A DNA stretch of 64,000 nucleotides from Oceanobacillus oncorhynchi (GTDB taxonomy: Bacteria; Bacillota; Bacilli; Bacillales; Amphibacillaceae), in the NCBI RefSeq assembly GCF_000821065.1, contig NZ_CDGG01000001.1, positions 4,340,001-4,404,000 of the forward strand. The letters are read 5' to 3'. Of the stretch, positions 46,376 to 54,616 are shown piece after piece. The translations under genes were made by a program, and so were the position numbers. The notes beneath the pieces are model-generated. The model had not been told where the DNA came from. It worked only from the letters and a program-made list of their open reading frames with translations, and ran no database searches. Every line of letters starts with the position of its first letter. Within the stretch, counting starts at the first letter, position 1.

Positions 46376-46398
46376 TAGACCGAGTAATCGCAGGTCTC
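46376..46398 (+). repeat. Covarying hairpin repeat family B, copy 4
   Basis: AGAC CGA GTAA TCG CAG GTCT. The outer stem is AGAC/GTCT, while neighbouring copy 3 has GGGG/CCCC, so both sides of the stem changed together. Confidence 0.72.
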
Positions 46399-46458
46399 AG
46401 CGGAAAAGCAAGCTAACGAAGAAATTCGATGTGTCATTTTTGGCGGACTTTTTGAACA

Positions 46459-46905
46459 TCCTTTTTTAAGAGATTTTTAACAGTATATCATATTTTTAAT
46501 AGAGCTGTTATAATTATCTCTCATTTGTCAGTATACATTTTTTAACATATAGGAAACAACAGGAAGCTCTAAAAATTTATTCTAACCTGCATGGTTACGC
46601 ATTTTTTAGTATTCCAACCATTCTTCAGCTTCCTTTTGTTACGTATGTAATTATTTCATTTTCATTTTTGAAACGTCTTCATCTTTTCTTTCCTAATTTA
46701 AGATTCAGCCAGCCTTCACGTATTTTTTCTATCAATATAGTAAGGATAACATGAGCATACACATTAAAAGCCGCAATCCTTCGAATTATCCTGCCTGAAA
46801 AAGTGAAAGCTGTTGCCGAACTTTTTTTGGATTCAAAGCTCAAATTCAGCCGTGACTACTCCTGAATAAGAATCAATGCACACTGACAATTGTTATTCTC
46901 CAACT
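46459..46905. other. Gene-free AT-rich stretch between MITE 2 and the ylaN terminator
   Basis: No coding frame with a ribosome binding site. On the minus strand, TATACT hexamers occur at 46533-46528 and 46494-46489; the first has TTGTTT 18 bp upstream, a weak sigma-A candidate for ftsW. Nothing else recognised. Confidence 0.35.
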
Positions 46906-46909
46906 TATA

Positions 46910-46946
46910 AAAAAACCTTGCCGTTTGTTAAATTGGCAAAGTTTTA
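46910..46946 (-). terminator. Terminator after ylaN
   Basis: AAACTTTGCC / GGCAAGGTTT stem (one mismatch) with a 12-base loop, followed by TTTTAT on the minus strand. Confidence 0.7.
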
Positions 46947-46978
46947 TTATGGTACTGTCCCAGCAGCGGCAAATATAC

Positions 46979-47263
46979 TCACAATGTACGTTGTGAAGCC
47001 TCATGTAATATATTAAGCTTTTTCTCCAGGTTTCCCAATAAATTTCGTCCTTCTTCTTCTGTAATCAATTCCAGACGAACTGCAAAATCAATTTCTCTAG
47101 ATAAGCCAAACATCTGCGTATCCAGTACATCTTCATATACAGGACATTGTGGCATCGTCAAATTTTCTATCTGAACCTCGATTAAACGAAGTATCTTATC
47201 AGCATCAGCTTTCAAAAGAGCGTGGGCTTTTTCACGGTGATTAATCGTTACATCAGGCATCAA
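46979..47263 (-). CDS. ylaN: YlaN, UPF0358 family protein
   Basis: 94-aa helical cytoplasmic protein. [20 protein letters not shown] and the invariant block [19 protein letters not shown] identify YlaN. In B. subtilis it is needed unless iron is plentiful, and recent work links it to Fur, so a role in iron-dependent regulation is likely. The start is TTG at 47263 or ATG at 47260, both served by GGAGGGG. It has its own transcript upstream of ftsW, separated by MITE 2. Confidence 0.95.
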   Translation of the reverse strand: MMPDVTINHREKAHALLKADADKILRLIEVQIENLTMPQCPVYEDVLDTQMFGLSREIDFAVRLELITEEEGRNLLGNLEKKLNILHEASQRTL

Positions 47264-47558
47264 TATAATCCCCTCCGCATTTTAACATTCTTTATATAAT
47301 ATTATCGCTACAAGCACAAAAATGCAAACATAACTTAAGTATAATGTTAAAAATACGCTTTTTATTCCTTTTTTTGTTAAAATCAAGGGCAGGCAGATGT
47401 TGCAGCTTTCTGAATTAAAATAGATGAAAGTACTCCTAATCTTTGCTATTCTAATAGTTGGAAGTACGTGCAAACTGCATTTGTGAAGCAAACGCTTCCC
47501 TATCTTGATTTGCACTGCATGCATGCATGTATGTATATACGTAGGGGGATAAAATAAT

Positions 47559-48005
47559 ATGATCGTAATGATTAAAGGAAATGTCGGCTATCCTATCACA
47601 CTTGATCCAACTGTATGGATTTTTGATGATAGAAAAGTGGAATTAGAAAAAGCTTTTACGGAACCAGAAGAACAAGAAACATTTACTTCAAACTTTCAAA
47701 AACCGCCTGTAAACCGGAGTATCTCGAAGATGGAAGGGGAAGCATATTTAAAAAACAGCTATGTTATCCCATTGCATGATTTTCTGAATAATGCAGAACC
47801 AAAAGCAGACGCTGCGGAAGTTGAATTTATTAAAAGCAATGGAGAAAACGAAAAAATAGCTTTAGAAGACGCCAAGAATGGTTATTTGCTTTTTTCCTTA
47901 GAAGGAAAGCCGCTTCGTGAAGACGGCCCCGTTCACTTTTATTATAAAGATGGCTCTAATCAGGATAATCCAATTAAGTATATTAAAGAAATTCATATTC
48001 ATTAA
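47559..48005 (+). CDS. Conserved hypothetical protein, in the ylaL position
   Basis: 148-aa soluble protein: MIVMIKGNVGYPITLDPTVW, DDRKVELEKAF, then YVIPLHDFLNNAEPK and a C-terminal VHFYYKDGSNQDNPIKYIK. No signal peptide or membrane segment. In B. subtilis ylaL lies here, and the pattern fits a small protein of that family, but I cannot name a function. AGGGGGATAAAATAAT precedes the ATG. It ends at a strong hairpin shared with the convergent gene. Confidence 0.65.
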   Translation: MIVMIKGNVGYPITLDPTVWIFDDRKVELEKAFTEPEEQETFTSNFQKPPVNRSISKMEGEAYLKNSYVIPLHDFLNNAEPKADAAEVEFIKSNGENEKIALEDAKNGYLLFSLEGKPLREDGPVHFYYKDGSNQDNPIKYIKEIHIH

Positions 48006-48011
48006 TCATTA

Positions 48012-48058
48012 ACAAAGTCCGCCCGCTGTCTATAAAATAAACAGCGGGCGGACTTTCT
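48012..48058. terminator. Bidirectional terminator, 16-bp perfect stem
   Basis: AAAGTCCGCCCGCTGT (48014-48029) pairs perfectly with ACAGCGGGCGGACTTT (48041-48056) between two convergent genes. Confidence 0.85.
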
Positions 48059-48059
48059 A

Positions 48060-48341
48060 TTATCTTTTTTCATTTTCTTCTTTTGACAGCTGATTCATTT
48101 CAGCCTTTTTTTCATTATAGTACTGTACTCCAAATTGCGACCCCTCGGAAACCATTTTAGCATTTTCCAATTGATCCAATTCTTCTTCCGTAAATTCATC
48201 AGGTTTTCCGGCGTTTTCAAATACCCTTAAAGTTCCCAGCGATGATTTTATTTTTTTTCGTTTCTTTCTATCTGTCAATAATACACCGGCAACTCCCGCT
48301 CCGACTGCTCCTAATGCTGATACCACATATCTTTTTTTCAT
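48060..48341 (-). CDS. Small membrane-anchored hypothetical protein
   Basis: 93 aa. A single N-terminal hydrophobic helix (VVSALGAVGAGVAGVLLT) is followed by a strongly basic patch (DRKKRKKIKS) and then a charged, probably helical acidic region (EFTEEELDQLENAKMV). The topology resembles YtxH-like anchors but no family motif is recognised. GGAAAGGATG lies upstream of the ATG, supporting a real gene. It occupies the ylaJ/ylaK position of B. subtilis without resembling either. Confidence 0.6.
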   Translation of the reverse strand: MKKRYVVSALGAVGAGVAGVLLTDRKKRKKIKSSLGTLRVFENAGKPDEFTEEELDQLENAKMVSEGSQFGVQYYNEKKAEMNQLSKEENEKR

Positions 48342-48537
48342 GTTATCATCCTTTCCATAAATTGAAACTTCATTTTACTTAAGGAATCCCTTTCCCCTGC
48401 TTCCTCAGGCAAAATAGGATTGCTGAAAATCAGGCACTTCTTTATTGTTATCATTCCCACTTCTCACCTTTTCAAACTTTGATTATTTAATTAGCTCTAT
48501 AAAATATGCTATACTTATAGTGTGTTATATAAGAGAA

Positions 48538-48699
48538 TGCTCAAAAAGCCCAATAAAAATGACACGGCGATGCGCAGCGGTAGTCTTCGGAGATGCTAGT
48601 GCCGGAATTGCGCCAGAACGCTTCGACGAAGTACGTAATCCCAAACCTGGAACATCGCATTCATAGCTGGCCGGTCTTTTTCATCATACTTTTTGAACA
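48538..48699. mobile_element. MITE-like element 3
   Basis: It begins TGCTCAAAAAGCCCAATAAA and ends ACTTTTTGAACA, with extended inverted similarity over about 25 bp. The interior (GC-rich, with CTTCGGAGATGCTAGTGCCG) is non-coding; the plus-strand open frame at 48445-48666 runs across it. It fills the gap upstream of ylaI; 48342-48537 holds nothing else recognised. Confidence 0.65.
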
Positions 48700-48751
48700 G
48701 GCACTTTCTAAAGAAATTGTTTTACTCTTATTACCGAATTGAGGTGGAAAC

Positions 48752-48955
48752 ATGCAGGTTAAATGCACCATATGCGATAAAGTGGAAGAAATAGAAAATA
48801 ATTCACCACATGCGAAAAGATTGCGCAATCGCAGAAAAAATATTCATTTATGTACTACTTGCTATGACCGCATTGAAGAAAATACAAAAAAAAGACTGGC
48901 AACAGGAAAATTTCGCTTTTATCAAGAAGAAAAGAAAGTAGATGATTTCCTATAA
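48752..48955 (+). CDS. ylaI: YlaI-like zinc-ribbon protein
   Basis: 67-aa protein with two CxxC pairs (VKCTICDKVEEIE and HLCTTCYDRIEE) and the basic stretch AKRLRNRRKNIH between them, then TKKRLATGKFRFY. This is the DUF2197/YlaI pattern, a probable zinc ribbon. Function unknown. GAGGTGG lies four bases before the ATG. It is divergent in sense from its ylaH neighbour, as in B. subtilis. Confidence 0.88.
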   Translation: MQVKCTICDKVEEIENNSPHAKRLRNRRKNIHLCTTCYDRIEENTKKRLATGKFRFYQEEKKVDDFL

Positions 48956-48980
48956 CCTGTATTTTTTTATTCCATTAAAA

Positions 48981-49016
48981 AGCAGAGAAGCCGATTATCG
49001 ACTCTCTGCTTTTTTA
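48981..49016 (+). terminator. Terminator after ylaI
   Basis: AGCAGAGA pairs with TCTCTGCT across a 14-base loop, followed by TTTTTT. Confidence 0.82.
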
Positions 49017-49085
49017 AGTGATATCCACTTTTTCCTAATAACTTTCTCCGATTTAAAAACGGACGGCTTCTCATACTTTTTTTGC

Positions 49086-49394
49086 TTATGCATTATCCTC
49101 TTGTACATCGCTGCGATTTTTTCTCTCTCGATGCAGACGAAAACGGTATATCCCCAACACTAATATGATAATAATCAAGCATTCTATTGTAGGCATTCTC
49201 ATTACCGTGGAGAAGATAGTTATAACAAATGTTCCAACCATTAATAGTATGTATACAATGATATTTTTTGCAATCGGGAGCTTTTTTGCAAAGCCCAGCT
49301 GATAAGCTATTGCTGAAAGAATTAGATTCATTACATAAAAAATCCAGAAAATATTGTCGGTTCCATTCAATTCAAAGACATAATCAAATACCAT
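49086..49394 (-). CDS. ylaH: YlaH-like membrane protein
   Basis: 102 aa with three hydrophobic helices: NIFWIFYVMNLILSAIAYQL, NIIVYILLMVGTFVITIFS and ECLIIIILVLGIYRF, and a charged C-terminal tail. LGFAKKLPIAKNIIVY is the conserved YlaH loop. Function unknown. In B. subtilis typA lies next to it on the ylaF side; here typA is absent. Confidence 0.88.
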   Translation of the reverse strand: MVFDYVFELNGTDNIFWIFYVMNLILSAIAYQLGFAKKLPIAKNIIVYILLMVGTFVITIFSTVMRMPTIECLIIIILVLGIYRFRLHRERKNRSDVQEDNA

Positions 49395-49566
49395 AACTTA
49401 CATGCCACCTTATCTAATAGAAGATACACATTTACACGCTTCCTTAATCATACTAAAAGTGCTTTCATATGACTAGAGAAAAATGAAAAATTATATGTCT
49501 GTTTTTTGAAGTTCTCGTTATTATCCTTTATACTGGTTTGTGGACAAATAGTAAAGGCGGTTGAAA

Positions 49567-49740
49567 ATGAAGAAAATTGATATTTCCATGCTATTATTAG
49601 CATTTCTAGTTGTTCTGTTATTTATTTTAGTGGGATTGGCTATTGCTTTTCGAAATGTATGGGCCATCATTTTATGTATTATCCTAGCATTTTCTGTATT
49701 CGGATTTGCAATGTCCAGAAAGAAAAAAAGGAAGGGATGA
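49567..49740 (+). CDS. ylaF: YlaF-like small membrane protein (DUF5325)
   Basis: 57-codon frame starting at ATG 49567: MKKIDISMLLLAFLVVLLFI then LVGLAIAFRNVWAIILCIIL, ending AMSRKKKRKG. Two membrane helices and a basic C-terminal tail fit the YlaF/DUF5325 family (about 60 aa). AAAGGCGG precedes the start. The stop codon touches the end of the convergent suhB (49741). Function unknown. Confidence 0.78.
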   Translation: MKKIDISMLLLAFLVVLLFILVGLAIAFRNVWAIILCIILAFSVFGFAMSRKKKRKG

Positions 49741-50547
49741 TTATTTCCTTCCTTCCTTTAAAAATCCTATAATGGAATCATGGATTGCGGGATTAGCCAC
49801 GACAGCCGGTGCTCTTTCCAGCGGGTTCCAAGGGTTTCCGTCTACATCTCCGGCAACACCGCCAACTTCCTGATTCAATATAATTCCGCCGGCAACGTCC
49901 CATGGTGCCAGACTTAAAGCAAGATAAGCATCTTGAACCCCTTCAGCTACACTCGCTAATTCTAATGCTGCCGATCCAATTGTCCGTGTACCTCTTACCG
50001 TACGCACAAATTTTTGCATAACTGGATAACTTACCACACGATTCTCACATAACCAAAAATGGTTCATGCCGATAATGGATTCTTCCAATTTTTTCTTTTT
50101 ATCTAATGGTTCTAATCGGGTTTCATTTTTAAAGGCACCTTCACCGCGCTTAGCATGGTAAAGCTGATCACCCATCACATCATAAACAAAACCAATCTCA
50201 CCTATGCCATTATGTAGAATACCAATAGATATTGCAAATGAGCGTTTTTGGTGGACAAAGTTCATTGTTCCGTCAATCGGATCAATAATCCATATAGTTC
50301 CGTCGACACTAGACAATGTGTCCCCGAAGCCTTCCTCGCCAATAATGTGATGCTCTGGATAAGCTTGATGAATCCGGTCTACAAAGAATTTTTCCGTTTG
50401 TTTATCCAGAGCCGTTACTAAATCATTCGGATTAGATTTTGTTTCAATATCCAGCGGATCATTCATATGCTCTCGAATTTCGGTCCCTGCCTCATATATC
50501 CAACGTTTTGCTGTTTCATAAATTTTCTGTCTTTGTTGCTGATTCAT
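49741..50547 (-). CDS. suhB: Inositol-1-monophosphatase family phosphatase (YktC/SuhB)
   Basis: 268-aa Mg-dependent phosphatase. Metal-binding motifs: GEEGFGDT near 70, WIIDPIDGTMNFVHQ near 85 and the C-terminal APWDVAGGIILNQEVGG near 215. The substrate may be inositol phosphate, fructose bisphosphate or another sugar or nucleotide phosphate; the sequence does not decide. Good GGAGG ribosome binding site. Matches B. subtilis YktC in position. Confidence 0.93.
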   Translation of the reverse strand: MNQQQRQKIYETAKRWIYEAGTEIREHMNDPLDIETKSNPNDLVTALDKQTEKFFVDRIHQAYPEHHIIGEEGFGDTLSSVDGTIWIIDPIDGTMNFVHQKRSFAISIGILHNGIGEIGFVYDVMGDQLYHAKRGEGAFKNETRLEPLDKKKKLEESIIGMNHFWLCENRVVSYPVMQKFVRTVRGTRTIGSAALELASVAEGVQDAYLALSLAPWDVAGGIILNQEVGGVAGDVDGNPWNPLERAPAVVANPAIHDSIIGFLKEGRK

Positions 50548-50764
50548 TTATATATCGCCTCCAAAAACTACATGTAAGCTTATTTTATCAGACTCCTCTT
50601 TATTAAACCAATCCTAAACTTACTATAAAGGAATAATTGAGGATGGAAATATTCAATAAACAACCCTAATATGCTCTTTCTTTTGAACTACCCCCACTTA
50701 TCAACCTTCAAGGTGCTTGAAGTAGGAGATTCCTAAGAACACCAACCTACCGGTCAGTTATGGA

Positions 50765-51993
50765 TTAGGCTATCCCCGCAGTTTCTGCGGTTAATCGCAA
50801 TGCTTCTTTACGAAGTTTCCTGCTTGTGTTTCTCTCTCTTTGGTGATGGCATTGACAGATATCACACGTCCATGCACGCAAAGCGAGATTTTTAACGTCT
50901 TTGTTTTGGTGTCCACAATTGGAATACAGCTGACTGGATGGATAGTTTTTAGCGATCGTAACGACCTGTTTTCCATACCAGGCCGCTTTATATTCCAGCA
51001 TCGTCTGGAACGCAGACCAGGATACATCGCTAATCGCTTTCGCAAGATTACGATTTTTTAACATGTTTTTCACAAACAAATCTTCTATTCCGGTGATATC
51101 GTGGTTTAGGCCAACAGGATGTTGGTCATGCAAGCGTTGCCGCAGGACGCGGCAATTTTAGCTTGTCTCCTTATTGGTGGAGATTTTATCTAACATGTCT
51201 TTTCTTTTATTGGCAATTTTTTCATGAAGCCGGGCTACTTTTCGTTTTTGTTTCTGCCAATTCGCTGAGCCCACCTGTCGCCTTGAAAGAATCACCTGCG
51301 CTTTTGCCAGCTTCTTTTCTAATGTCTGGAAAAACCTTGGATTTTCATACACCGTCCCATCGGAAAGGGTTGCAAAATCGGTTAATCCGACATCGATGCC
51401 TACAGAGGAACCTGTTTTTTCATCGTGTCCAATTTCTGTTTCAACTACAATCGAAACAAAGTACTTGCCTGAAGGATTGCGCCCGATTGTTGCATTGACA
51501 ATACGCCCTTCCAGTTCCCGACTTTTGGCAAAACGAACCAATCCGAGCTTAGGCAGTTTGATATGTTTATCCAATACAGCAATGTTTCCATTGACATATT
51601 TGGTTGTATACGATTAAACAGGATTCTTTTTTGATTTAAAACGAGGTGCCTTGTTCTGTTTCTTGTAATAACGTGTATAGGAATCGTTCACGTTTTCAAC
51701 GGCTTTTTGAAGGGCAATGCTATCAACTTCTTTGAGGAAAGGATAGGTTTTCTTCAATTCTGGAACCGCTTTGATTGCCTTATTTTTATTGAAAAATTCG
51801 CCCTTCCAATTATTTTGAAGAAGCTGTCCGTTTTGTACCATTTCATTCACCGTATGCTAATAGTGGCCTTTTTCTTTTTGTTTTCCTGTAAAATAGTTGT
51901 AGACAAAGCGGGAGCAGCCGATTGTCTTATGGATGAAGGTGATTTGTTTTTGTTCGGATAGATACGAAAACGAAATGCTTTTGTTATTTTCAT
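50765..51993 (-). pseudogene. TnpB (IS605 OrfB) pseudogene with several lesions
   Basis: The frame begins [15 protein letters not shown] at 51993. A T missing from the run near 51945-51955 shifts the frame, and TGG has become TAG near 51856 (compare YWHTVNEM in the other copy). After KSKKNPV comes a TAA near 51615. The piece 51158-51574 keeps the RuvC-I motif SVGIDVGLTDFATL. An insertion after [12 protein letters not shown] breaks the frame. The last piece keeps the RuvC-II glutamate (GIEDLF), but the zinc finger reads CSNCGH-like YSNCGH, and the RuvC-III aspartate is lost (RERNTSRK instead of RDINASRN). Clearly inactive. Confidence 0.88.
51108..51175 (+). repeat. Two-hairpin insertion inside the tnpB pseudogene
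   Basis: Relative to the other tnpB copy, extra sequence lies here. CCAAC-AGGAT-GTTGG (51111-51125) and TTGCCGC-AGGAC-GCGGCAA (51137-51155) are two stem-loops of unrelated stem sequence but with the same AGGAY loop, 11 bases apart. Confidence 0.75.
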
Positions 51994-52204
51994 AGCTTCT
52001 AACCTCCTCCTGTCTATTATATCAGAAGAAGGACGATTCCGGAACATTTGTTCGATTCAGCATTGGACAGTCGAGACACCAAAAAGCAATCTTTTGTGCA
52101 TAGGAGATTCACCTCCCCCTTACCTCTACGCGATTGAAGAGGGCGTTTTCTCTCCTTTTTTTTGATAAAGAAAGCGGCTATATATTAGGGTATTCTGATA
52201 TTAT

Positions 52205-52393
52205 TTAATCGATAAGGCTTATCCACTGCTCGCTGAGCTGCTTCAGCCTCTCTTTAGATTTGATAATTTGTACAGTATCTTCCTCCTGCATCGCATCAAA
52301 TAACGTTGCCAATTCATAATCAATCTCTAATTTGATGACAGGGAGACGTTCTTCTGCTTCTTTTCGACGGAGAGCTTCCATAACATATTTCAT
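52205..52393 (-). CDS. Small hypothetical protein
   Basis: 62 aa, highly charged and probably all-helical: MKYVMEALRRKEAEERLPVI, LEIDYELATLFDAMQEEDTV, KERLKQLSEQW. No membrane segment or signal. AGGAG lies seven bases before the ATG, so translation is plausible. I do not recognise the family. It lies between the tnpB element and yktB; the 295 bp upstream (52394-52688) are AT-rich with no recognised site. Confidence 0.6.
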   Translation of the reverse strand: MKYVMEALRRKEAEERLPVIKLEIDYELATLFDAMQEEDTVQIIKSKERLKQLSEQWISLID

Positions 52394-52688
52394 CCTATCA
52401 CTCCTTTATAAGGAAATTCACATTTCACCTGAGAGCCTATCATTTCTTTTCGTTTCATGTATGTGCTATATATTATGATTCACGAGATAAATTGTTCACT
52501 AAAAACTAAAAAATCAATCTTATTCTTACCTCACTATACCCTCTTTTTGAAGTATTAAACATTTCTCCCGGGCAAAAACAATTGCTTTTTAATCGTCCTC
52601 TTTTAACGTCTTCTGCTCTCGCTTGACTTCTTATTACAGATAAAGAATAATAATTTATATTAAAAAGGTATATACACCAAAGGAAAGG

Positions 52689-53321
52689 ATGGTATTTGTG
52701 GAATTACGTCATTTTACAAAAGAAGATTTTCAAACATTTACAATTGATGGATTAGATGAGCGTATGGAAGCTATCCAGAATAGAATACAGCCAAAATTTC
52801 AAGCTATCGGAGAAGAACTTGTTTCCTATTTGTCTGAGAAAATAGACCAGGAGCTTTATTTACATATTGCCCGACACGCTCGCAGAAGTGTAAATCCGCC
52901 GAATGATACATGGCTGGCAATTGCAGATAACAAAAGGGGCTATAAAAAGCACCCTCACTTTCAAGTCGGATTATTTGATGATCATTTATTCATTTGGCTG
53001 GCACTTATTTATGAATTACCAAACAAATCAAAAATTGCAGCGAGCTATTTAGATCATTTTGAAGAAATAAAAACTCTTCCTGCGTCATTTGTTGTTTCAT
53101 TAGATCACACTAAAAAGGATGCCATTTCCTTAGAAGCGCTAACGGAAAAAGAGATAGAACGTTTCCGCGATGTAAAAAAAGCCGAGTTCTTGATCGGCAG
53201 ACATCTATCCTATGATGATCCGATTTTACAAAATGATAAAGAACTATTTACAACGATAACAGAAACCTATGAACAGCTGCTCCCGCTTTACAAATTGGCA
53301 ATCGACAGCCGTGATGCATAA
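52689..53321 (+). CDS. yktB: YktB, UPF0637 family protein
   Basis: 210-aa soluble protein; HIARHARRSVNPPNDTWLAI near 58-77 and KKHPHFQVGLFDDHLFIWLA near 95 are the UPF0637 hallmarks. Function unknown. Two starts are possible: ATG at 52689, or GTG at 52698 giving MELRHFTKEDF, which fits the family start better and lies at a good distance from AAAGG. Convergent with yktA. Confidence 0.9.
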   Translation: MVFVELRHFTKEDFQTFTIDGLDERMEAIQNRIQPKFQAIGEELVSYLSEKIDQELYLHIARHARRSVNPPNDTWLAIADNKRGYKKHPHFQVGLFDDHLFIWLALIYELPNKSKIAASYLDHFEEIKTLPASFVVSLDHTKKDAISLEALTEKEIERFRDVKKAEFLIGRHLSYDDPILQNDKELFTTITETYEQLLPLYKLAIDSRDA

Positions 53322-53364
53322 AAGAAATCCCCTAAACGACATAAAGTTTAGGGGATTTCTTTCA
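53320..53364. terminator. Bidirectional terminator between yktB and yktA
   Basis: AAAGAAATCCCCTAAAC (53321-53337) pairs perfectly with GTTTAGGGGATTTCTTT (53346-53362); it overlaps the ends of both genes. Confidence 0.88.
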
Positions 53365-53631
53365 TTTTATCGAAATAAAAGCTTCTTCCGACTCTCTTGC
53401 TTTTTTCACGACATGGTAGCTGGAGTATCCAGAAGAACGCTTAAATTCTTCAAATAATTGCTTTTCTTCACTTTTTGACGGAACAATCTCTTTAAAGCGC
53501 CGATATAAAGAAAGAAGATCAGACCGTCTGACTTTTTTCTCGTATGCCTGCTCAATTAATGAGAAAAAATTGACTACATCAATAATTTCATTTGTCGACC
53601 ACGTTTCGTCCATGGGGTACGTATAATTCAT
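53362..53631 (-). CDS. yktA: YktA, UPF0223 family protein
   Basis: 89-aa protein: [33 protein letters not shown], then [17 protein letters not shown] and a C-terminal [15 protein letters not shown], the UPF0223 pattern. Function unknown. The start lies two bases after the stop of the upstream nitronate monooxygenase-like gene and uses AGAGGTG within it, so the two are translationally coupled. Confidence 0.92.
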   Translation of the reverse strand: MNYTYPMDETWSTNEIIDVVNFFSLIEQAYEKKVRRSDLLSLYRRFKEIVPSKSEEKQLFEEFKRSSGYSSYHVVKKARESEEAFISIK

Positions 53632-53633
53632 TT

Positions 53634-54596
53634 TTACACCTCTTTACTCCATTTTTCTTTAATCTCGTCTGCTTCCCTTATAATGGAGTCCATGACATCT
53701 TCTACACTTAAAATCTGCCGGATACGGCTCACGCCTTGGCCCGCCCATCCAAATCCATCTGACGCCTTGCCAGAATGGATATACTTTTGATTTACCTCTC
53801 CACTAATATAATCCTTTAACTGCTCGTAATTATTCCCGTACTTTTCTTCCAGCGAGAGAATATTTTCTGTAAAAGGCGTACGTAATGCTCTTGCCGGCGT
53901 GCCTAATGAACGTTTAATAACTACGGTATCTCCTTCACCGGCAGATACAATTGCTTTTTTATAATTTATATGCGCCTGAACTTCCTTTGTTGCAATAAAT
54001 CTTGTCCCCATTTCAATGCCTTCTGCTCCAAGAGCTAGTGCTGCCATCAAGCCTCTTCCGTCGACAATACCGCCTGATGCAATGACGGGAATTTTAAGTT
54101 CATCCGCAACCTGCGGCGTAAGAACAATGGTACCCGTATCACTTCTGCCCAAGTGACCTCCGCCTTCTTGCCCTACAACCATTACGGCATCCGCTCCTAA
54201 TTCCTGCGCTTTGACAGCCTGTCTTACAGATGCAACCAAGACTAATTTTTTGATAGGGTGACCTTTTAACAGGTCAAAGACACCGGCAGGATTTCCTCCA
54301 GTTACTGAAACTACTGGCACCTGCTCCTCTACAGCCGCCTTTACCATGTGATCAAATTTTCTGCCGTGCTGCCCAATAGCAAAGTTAACCCCAAAAGGCC
54401 GGTCTGTTAACTGTTTTACTTTTTGAATTTCTTCCCGCAATTTTTCTGGAGAGGACAAGCTCATTGCAGTAACCTGTCCCAGCCCGCCAGCATTACTTAC
54501 TGCTGCAGCAAGATCAGCATAAGCCAAGTATGCCAATCCCCCTTGAATAATCGGATATTTAATATTTAACAGCTTCGTAACCCTTGTTTGATACAC
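53634..54596 (-). CDS. Nitronate monooxygenase / FabK-like FMN oxidoreductase
   Basis: 320-aa TIM-barrel flavoprotein. [20 protein letters not shown] and [12 protein letters not shown] start the barrel. [14 protein letters not shown] carries the histidine conserved in 2-nitropropane dioxygenases, and [20 protein letters not shown] and [13 protein letters not shown] form the FMN phosphate site. The family includes nitronate monooxygenases and the FabK enoyl-ACP reductases, which these motifs alone do not separate. Cotranscribed with yktA. Confidence 0.85.
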   Translation of the reverse strand: MYQTRVTKLLNIKYPIIQGGLAYLAYADLAAAVSNAGGLGQVTAMSLSSPEKLREEIQKVKQLTDRPFGVNFAIGQHGRKFDHMVKAAVEEQVPVVSVTGGNPAGVFDLLKGHPIKKLVLVASVRQAVKAQELGADAVMVVGQEGGGHLGRSDTGTIVLTPQVADELKIPVIASGGIVDGRGLMAALALGAEGIEMGTRFIATKEVQAHINYKKAIVSAGEGDTVVIKRSLGTPARALRTPFTENILSLEEKYGNNYEQLKDYISGEVNQKYIHSGKASDGFGWAGQGVSRIRQILSVEDVMDSIIREADEIKEKWSKEV

Positions 54597-54616
54597 GGTT
54601 TCCCCTCCACATTATC

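Larger units (their letters stand above)
46245..46458. mobile_element. MITE-like element 2, upstream of ftsW, with two internal hairpin repeats
   Basis: TGTTCAAAAAGTCCGTTAAA at the left end is the inverted counterpart of the right end, which reads TGTTCAAAAAGTCCGCCAAA on the other strand. The ends stay similar for about 25 bp. The interior has no gene. It carries two 43-bp direct repeats at 46297-46340 and 46361-46403, each starting GAGCAACG and containing a family B hairpin. Confidence 0.7.
50682..52167 (-). mobile_element. IS605-group tnpB-only element, near full length but decayed
   Basis: It starts TTGAACTACCCCC and ends TTTTTTTTGATAAAG, sharing both conserved ends with the element at 517-1352. 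About 1.49 kb, no tnpA. A 60-70 bp foreign piece with two hairpins interrupts it at about 51108-51175. It is inserted between suhB and the yktB region. Confidence 0.8.

Noticed and set aside
48445-48666. 73-aa plus-strand open frame before ylaI
   Set aside because: It runs across MITE-like element 3 and has no translation signal.
50682-52167. Functional TnpB/omega-RNA system
   Set aside because: Frameshift, nonsense codons, an insertion and loss of the RuvC-III aspartate make the nuclease non-functional.
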